Shown piece by piece: positions 39,222 through 41,711 of a stretch of 41,711 bases of DNA; position 1 is the first letter of the stretch; each line of letters opens with the position of its first letter. Origin of the DNA: Bacteroidota bacterium (GTDB lineage Bacteria > Bacteroidota > Bacteroidia > Flavobacteriales > Weeksellaceae); the NCBI GenBank assembly GCA_023422635.1, contig JAFAGO010000003.1, positions 1-41,711 on the forward strand, written 5' to 3'. The translations under genes and the position numbers were made by a program. The notes below the pieces were generated by a model, which saw only the letters and a list, made by a program, of their open reading frames with translations, had not been told where the DNA came from and made no database searches.

Positions 39222-41588
39222 ATGAAATGGAAGTTTTTAGGACTTTTACTATGTTCGGTATTGGCATATTCGCAAAACATTCAAAATAATCCCGAAAGTA
39301 ATCATGGCAATAAATTCGAGCAGCTCGGAACCATTCTTCCGACGCCAAATTCGTATAGAACTGCTTCTGGTGCGCCTGGGCACGAATATTGGCAGCAAAA
39401 AGCCGATTATAAAATTAAAGCCTATTTGGATGAAGATCAATTGAATTTGAAAGGTTCAGAAACCATTACTTATTACAATAATTCTCCCGATGATTTGGAA
39501 TATTTGTGGCTTCAATTGGATGAAAATCAACATTCTTCCATCAATAATGCGGGATACGGAATTTCATCAACAATTCCTAAAACTGAAAATGCCGAGGACC
39601 TCAAAATCACTCAACTTCCACAACAGGAAAATAAATATGGTGTAGCGATCGAAAAAGTAACCAATTCTTCTGGTCGCGCACTTCCGTTCATCATCAATAA
39701 AACAATGATGAGAATCGATTTGCCTCAAGTGTTGAAAAGCAAAGAGCATATTACCTTTACGATTGATTGGAATTACAACCTTGTTAATCGCATGACGCAA
39801 GGTGGAAGAGGAGGATATGAGTTTTTTCCAGAAGATGGAAATTATCTGTTCACAATTACGCAATGGTTTCCTAGAATGTGCGTGTACAGCGATTTTAAAG
39901 GTTGGCAAAATAATCAGTTTACGGGCAGAGGAGAATTTGCGTTGGCATTTGGAAATTACGAAGTAGAAATCAACGTTCCTGCTGATCATATGGTTGCTGC
40001 AACAGGTGAATGTCAAAATTACGAATCGGTTTTATCTGCAACGCAATTGGCTAGATACAAGAAAGCTCAAAATGCAACTGAACCTGTTGAAATTGTTACC
40101 CTGAATGAAGCTATAAAAGCAGAAAAAACAAAATCAAAAACCAGAAAAACGTGGTTGTTTAAGGCGGATAATGTTCGAGATTTCGCTTGGACTTCTTCAC
40201 GAAAATACATTTGGGATGCCATGAAAACGGTAATTCCTGAGAATAATAATCAGGTGATGGCGATGAGTTTTTATCCTAAGGAATCGTATCATCTTTACCG
40301 AAAATTTTCCACGAAAGTGGTTGCACATACCATTAAAACGTATTCAGAATTTACCATTCCTTATCCCTATCCCGTTGCACAATCTGTTGAAGCTGCAAAC
40401 GGAATGGAGTATCCTATGATTTGTTTTAATTACGGAAGAACCGAAAAAGATGGAACCTATTCTGAAGCGATTAAAAATGGAATGATTGGCGTGATTATTC
40501 ATGAAGTGGGCCATAATTTCTTCCCAATGATCATCAATTCCGATGAACGCCAATGGAGTTGGATGGATGAAGGTTTGAATACTTTTGTGGAATTTCTTAC
40601 CGAGCAACTTTGGGATAATAAATTTCCTTCTCGCAGAGGACCAGCGTATTTGATTACCGATTACATGAAGCTTCCAAAAAATCAATTGGAACCTATTATG
40701 GTAAATTCAGAAAACATTATTCAATTCGGTCCAAACGCTTATGCGAAGCCGGCAACAGGTTTAAATATTCTTCGCGAAACCATTATGGGAAGGCCTCTTT
40801 TTGATAAAGCTTTTAAAACTTATTCAAAACGTTGGGCGTTTCGACATCCTGAACCTGCGGATTTTTTTAGAACCATGAATGATGCAAGCGCGGAAAATTT
40901 GGATTGGTTTTGGCGTGGCTGGTTCTATGGGATTGATCCTGTGGATATTTCAATTGAAAAGGTTACCGTTGCAAATCCAGATTTTTCGTTGGATACAAAA
41001 GGTGAACGAGATTTAAAATATAAACTGGATTCGCCTTTGTTGAATGACTTTGAAGATATTTCTAAAGTGAGAAATCGGGAAGATAAAAGCATTACATTTT
41101 ATACCGATATTGATAAAGAAACCCGCGATTTCTATTGGCGATATGCACGCGGAATGGAAAAAGTAGATACGCTGAAAGAAAGGATTCAAAAACAAGATGT
41201 TCCGCAATCGTTATCCGAAGCCGAGAAAAAGCGTTTTCAAAATATCCGCGCCTATCAAATCGATTTTAAAAATAAAGGAGGAATGGTGATGCCTATTATT
41301 TTGGAATTTACTTTCGAAGATGGTTCAAAACTTCACGATAAAATCGCGGCGCAAGTTTGGAGAAAAGATGAACAAAATGTTTCACTAACCTATTATTTTG
41401 ATAAAAAATTAAAATCAATTCAGCTCGATCCCATGCGTGAAACTGCAGATATTGACGAATCGAATAACTTTTGGGGAGAAATTGAACAAAGCAATAATTC
41501 TTTTAAAGTCTTCAAAGCTAACCAAAATAAAAGCAGAGGTGCTGCGAGCGGACAACTGAATCCAATGCAGGCATCTAAGGAAAAATAA
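39222..41588 (+). CDS. exported M1-family metallopeptidase
   Basis: The 788-residue enzyme has a signal peptide (residues 1-17, AYS then Gln18). An N-terminal beta domain follows (about 50-300). The catalytic domain contains HEVGH (H427-E428 to H431) and the third zinc ligand Glu450 in WMDEGLNTF. NGMEYP just upstream stands where classical M1 aminopeptidases have GAMEN. It probably trims peptides in the periplasm or at the outer membrane. The frame opens at a TTG 9 bases upstream, but ATG at 39222 starts the signal peptide and is preferred. A large C-terminal region, from about 575, is of the kind seen in Bacteroidota M1 enzymes. A terminator follows. Confidence 0.92.
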   Translation: MKWKFLGLLLCSVLAYSQNIQNNPESNHGNKFEQLGTILPTPNSYRTASGAPGHEYWQQKADYKIKAYLDEDQLNLKGSETITYYNNSPDDLEYLWLQLDENQHSSINNAGYGISSTIPKTENAEDLKITQLPQQENKYGVAIEKVTNSSGRALPFIINKTMMRIDLPQVLKSKEHITFTIDWNYNLVNRMTQGGRGGYEFFPEDGNYLFTITQWFPRMCVYSDFKGWQNNQFTGRGEFALAFGNYEVEINVPADHMVAATGECQNYESVLSATQLARYKKAQNATEPVEIVTLNEAIKAEKTKSKTRKTWLFKADNVRDFAWTSSRKYIWDAMKTVIPENNNQVMAMSFYPKESYHLYRKFSTKVVAHTIKTYSEFTIPYPYPVAQSVEAANGMEYPMICFNYGRTEKDGTYSEAIKNGMIGVIIHEVGHNFFPMIINSDERQWSWMDEGLNTFVEFLTEQLWDNKFPSRRGPAYLITDYMKLPKNQLEPIMVNSENIIQFGPNAYAKPATGLNILRETIMGRPLFDKAFKTYSKRWAFRHPEPADFFRTMNDASAENLDWFWRGWFYGIDPVDISIEKVTVANPDFSLDTKGERDLKYKLDSPLLNDFEDISKVRNREDKSITFYTDIDKETRDFYWRYARGMEKVDTLKERIQKQDVPQSLSEAEKKRFQNIRAYQIDFKNKGGMVMPIILEFTFEDGSKLHDKIAAQVWRKDEQNVSLTYYFDKKLKSIQLDPMRETADIDESNNFWGEIEQSNNSFKVFKANQNKSRGAASGQLNPMQASKEK

Positions 41589-41611
41589 AAGTGTTTTCAC
41601 TTTTTAAATTC

Positions 41612-41651
41612 AAGCATTGTTAGAATATTTCAATCTGACAATGCTTTTTTT
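41612..41651 (+). terminator. terminator of the M1 peptidase gene
   Basis: AGCATTGT (41613-41620) pairs with ACAATGCT (41637-41644). The stem extends by four more pairs (TAGA with TCTG, one wobble), and T's follow at 41645-41651. It lies about 25 bases after the stop codon. Confidence 0.85.
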
Positions 41652-41656
41652 ATTCC

Positions 41657-41678
41657 TTTTTTTTTTTTTTTTTTTTTT
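41657..41678 (+). repeat. 22-base poly-T tract
   Basis: A run of 22 T's begins five bases after the terminator T-run. Other T or A runs in the window are about nine bases at most, so this is an outlier. It could be a true slippery tract, part of the control region of a gene beyond the window, or a sequencing/assembly artefact. Confidence 0.85.
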
Positions 41679-41711
41679 GCCAAAATTTAAGTCGATGAGA
41701 ATAAAATATGC

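Overview
The window reads as a chromosomal segment of an AT-rich member of the Bacteroidota, class Flavobacteriia, most likely the Chryseobacterium/Weeksellaceae group (inference). The signs are gldB and gldC, type IX secretion (T9SS) type A sorting domains, outer-membrane TonB receptors, lipoproteins with acidic residues after the lipid-bearing Cys, and promoters with the Bacteroidota -7 element TAnnTTTG. Shine-Dalgarno sequences are not evident. I see no rRNA, tRNA, CRISPR array, insertion sequence or phage.

Layout. 1-2800: a NodB-fold polysaccharide deacetylase and an Old Yellow Enzyme (both minus), then cytidine deaminase. 2900-8755: a cobalamin riboswitch heads a four-gene operon of a BtuB-like TonB receptor, a BtuG-like beta-propeller lipoprotein, a second propeller with a T9SS tail, and a T9SS-tailed surface protein that may be BtuH-like; a strong terminator closes it. 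8752-13500: tRNA nucleotidyltransferase, a BamA/D15-like outer-membrane protein, Sua5/YrdC and an acidic pRiA4b-like protein. 13555-19310: a PhoR/PhoB-like two-component pair divergent from a TonB receptor and a beta-helix lipoprotein, possibly a phosphate-responsive uptake unit. 19335-21411 (minus): nadE, a lipoprotein, a membrane-anchored barnase and its barstar. 21740-25309: gldB, gldC, a trans-sulfuration enzyme, a GNAT and a DinB protein. 25547-31328: SRPBCC protein, plant-type glutaminyl cyclase lipoprotein, a secreted propeller-like protein, deoxynucleoside kinase, ArsC-like protein, TetA-like MFS exporter, TatA and a PAP2 phosphatase. 31390-35082 (minus): a surface-protein operon whose first gene carries an in-frame stop. 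35590-41711: radA, AcpH-like phosphodiesterase, DUF6702 protein, HupE/UreJ protein, M1 metallopeptidase and a 22-base poly-T tract.

Themes. Three observations stand out. First, the B12 operon appears to display cobalamin-binding proteins both as lipoproteins and as T9SS cargo. Second, almost every predicted signal peptidase I substrate here has Gln at the mature N-terminus, and the window also encodes a glutaminyl cyclase able to cap it. Third, the barnase homologue has two Cys at positions equivalent to barnase 43 and 80, where a disulfide was once engineered into barnase. A broken gene at 34528-35082 was found by reading through one TGA.
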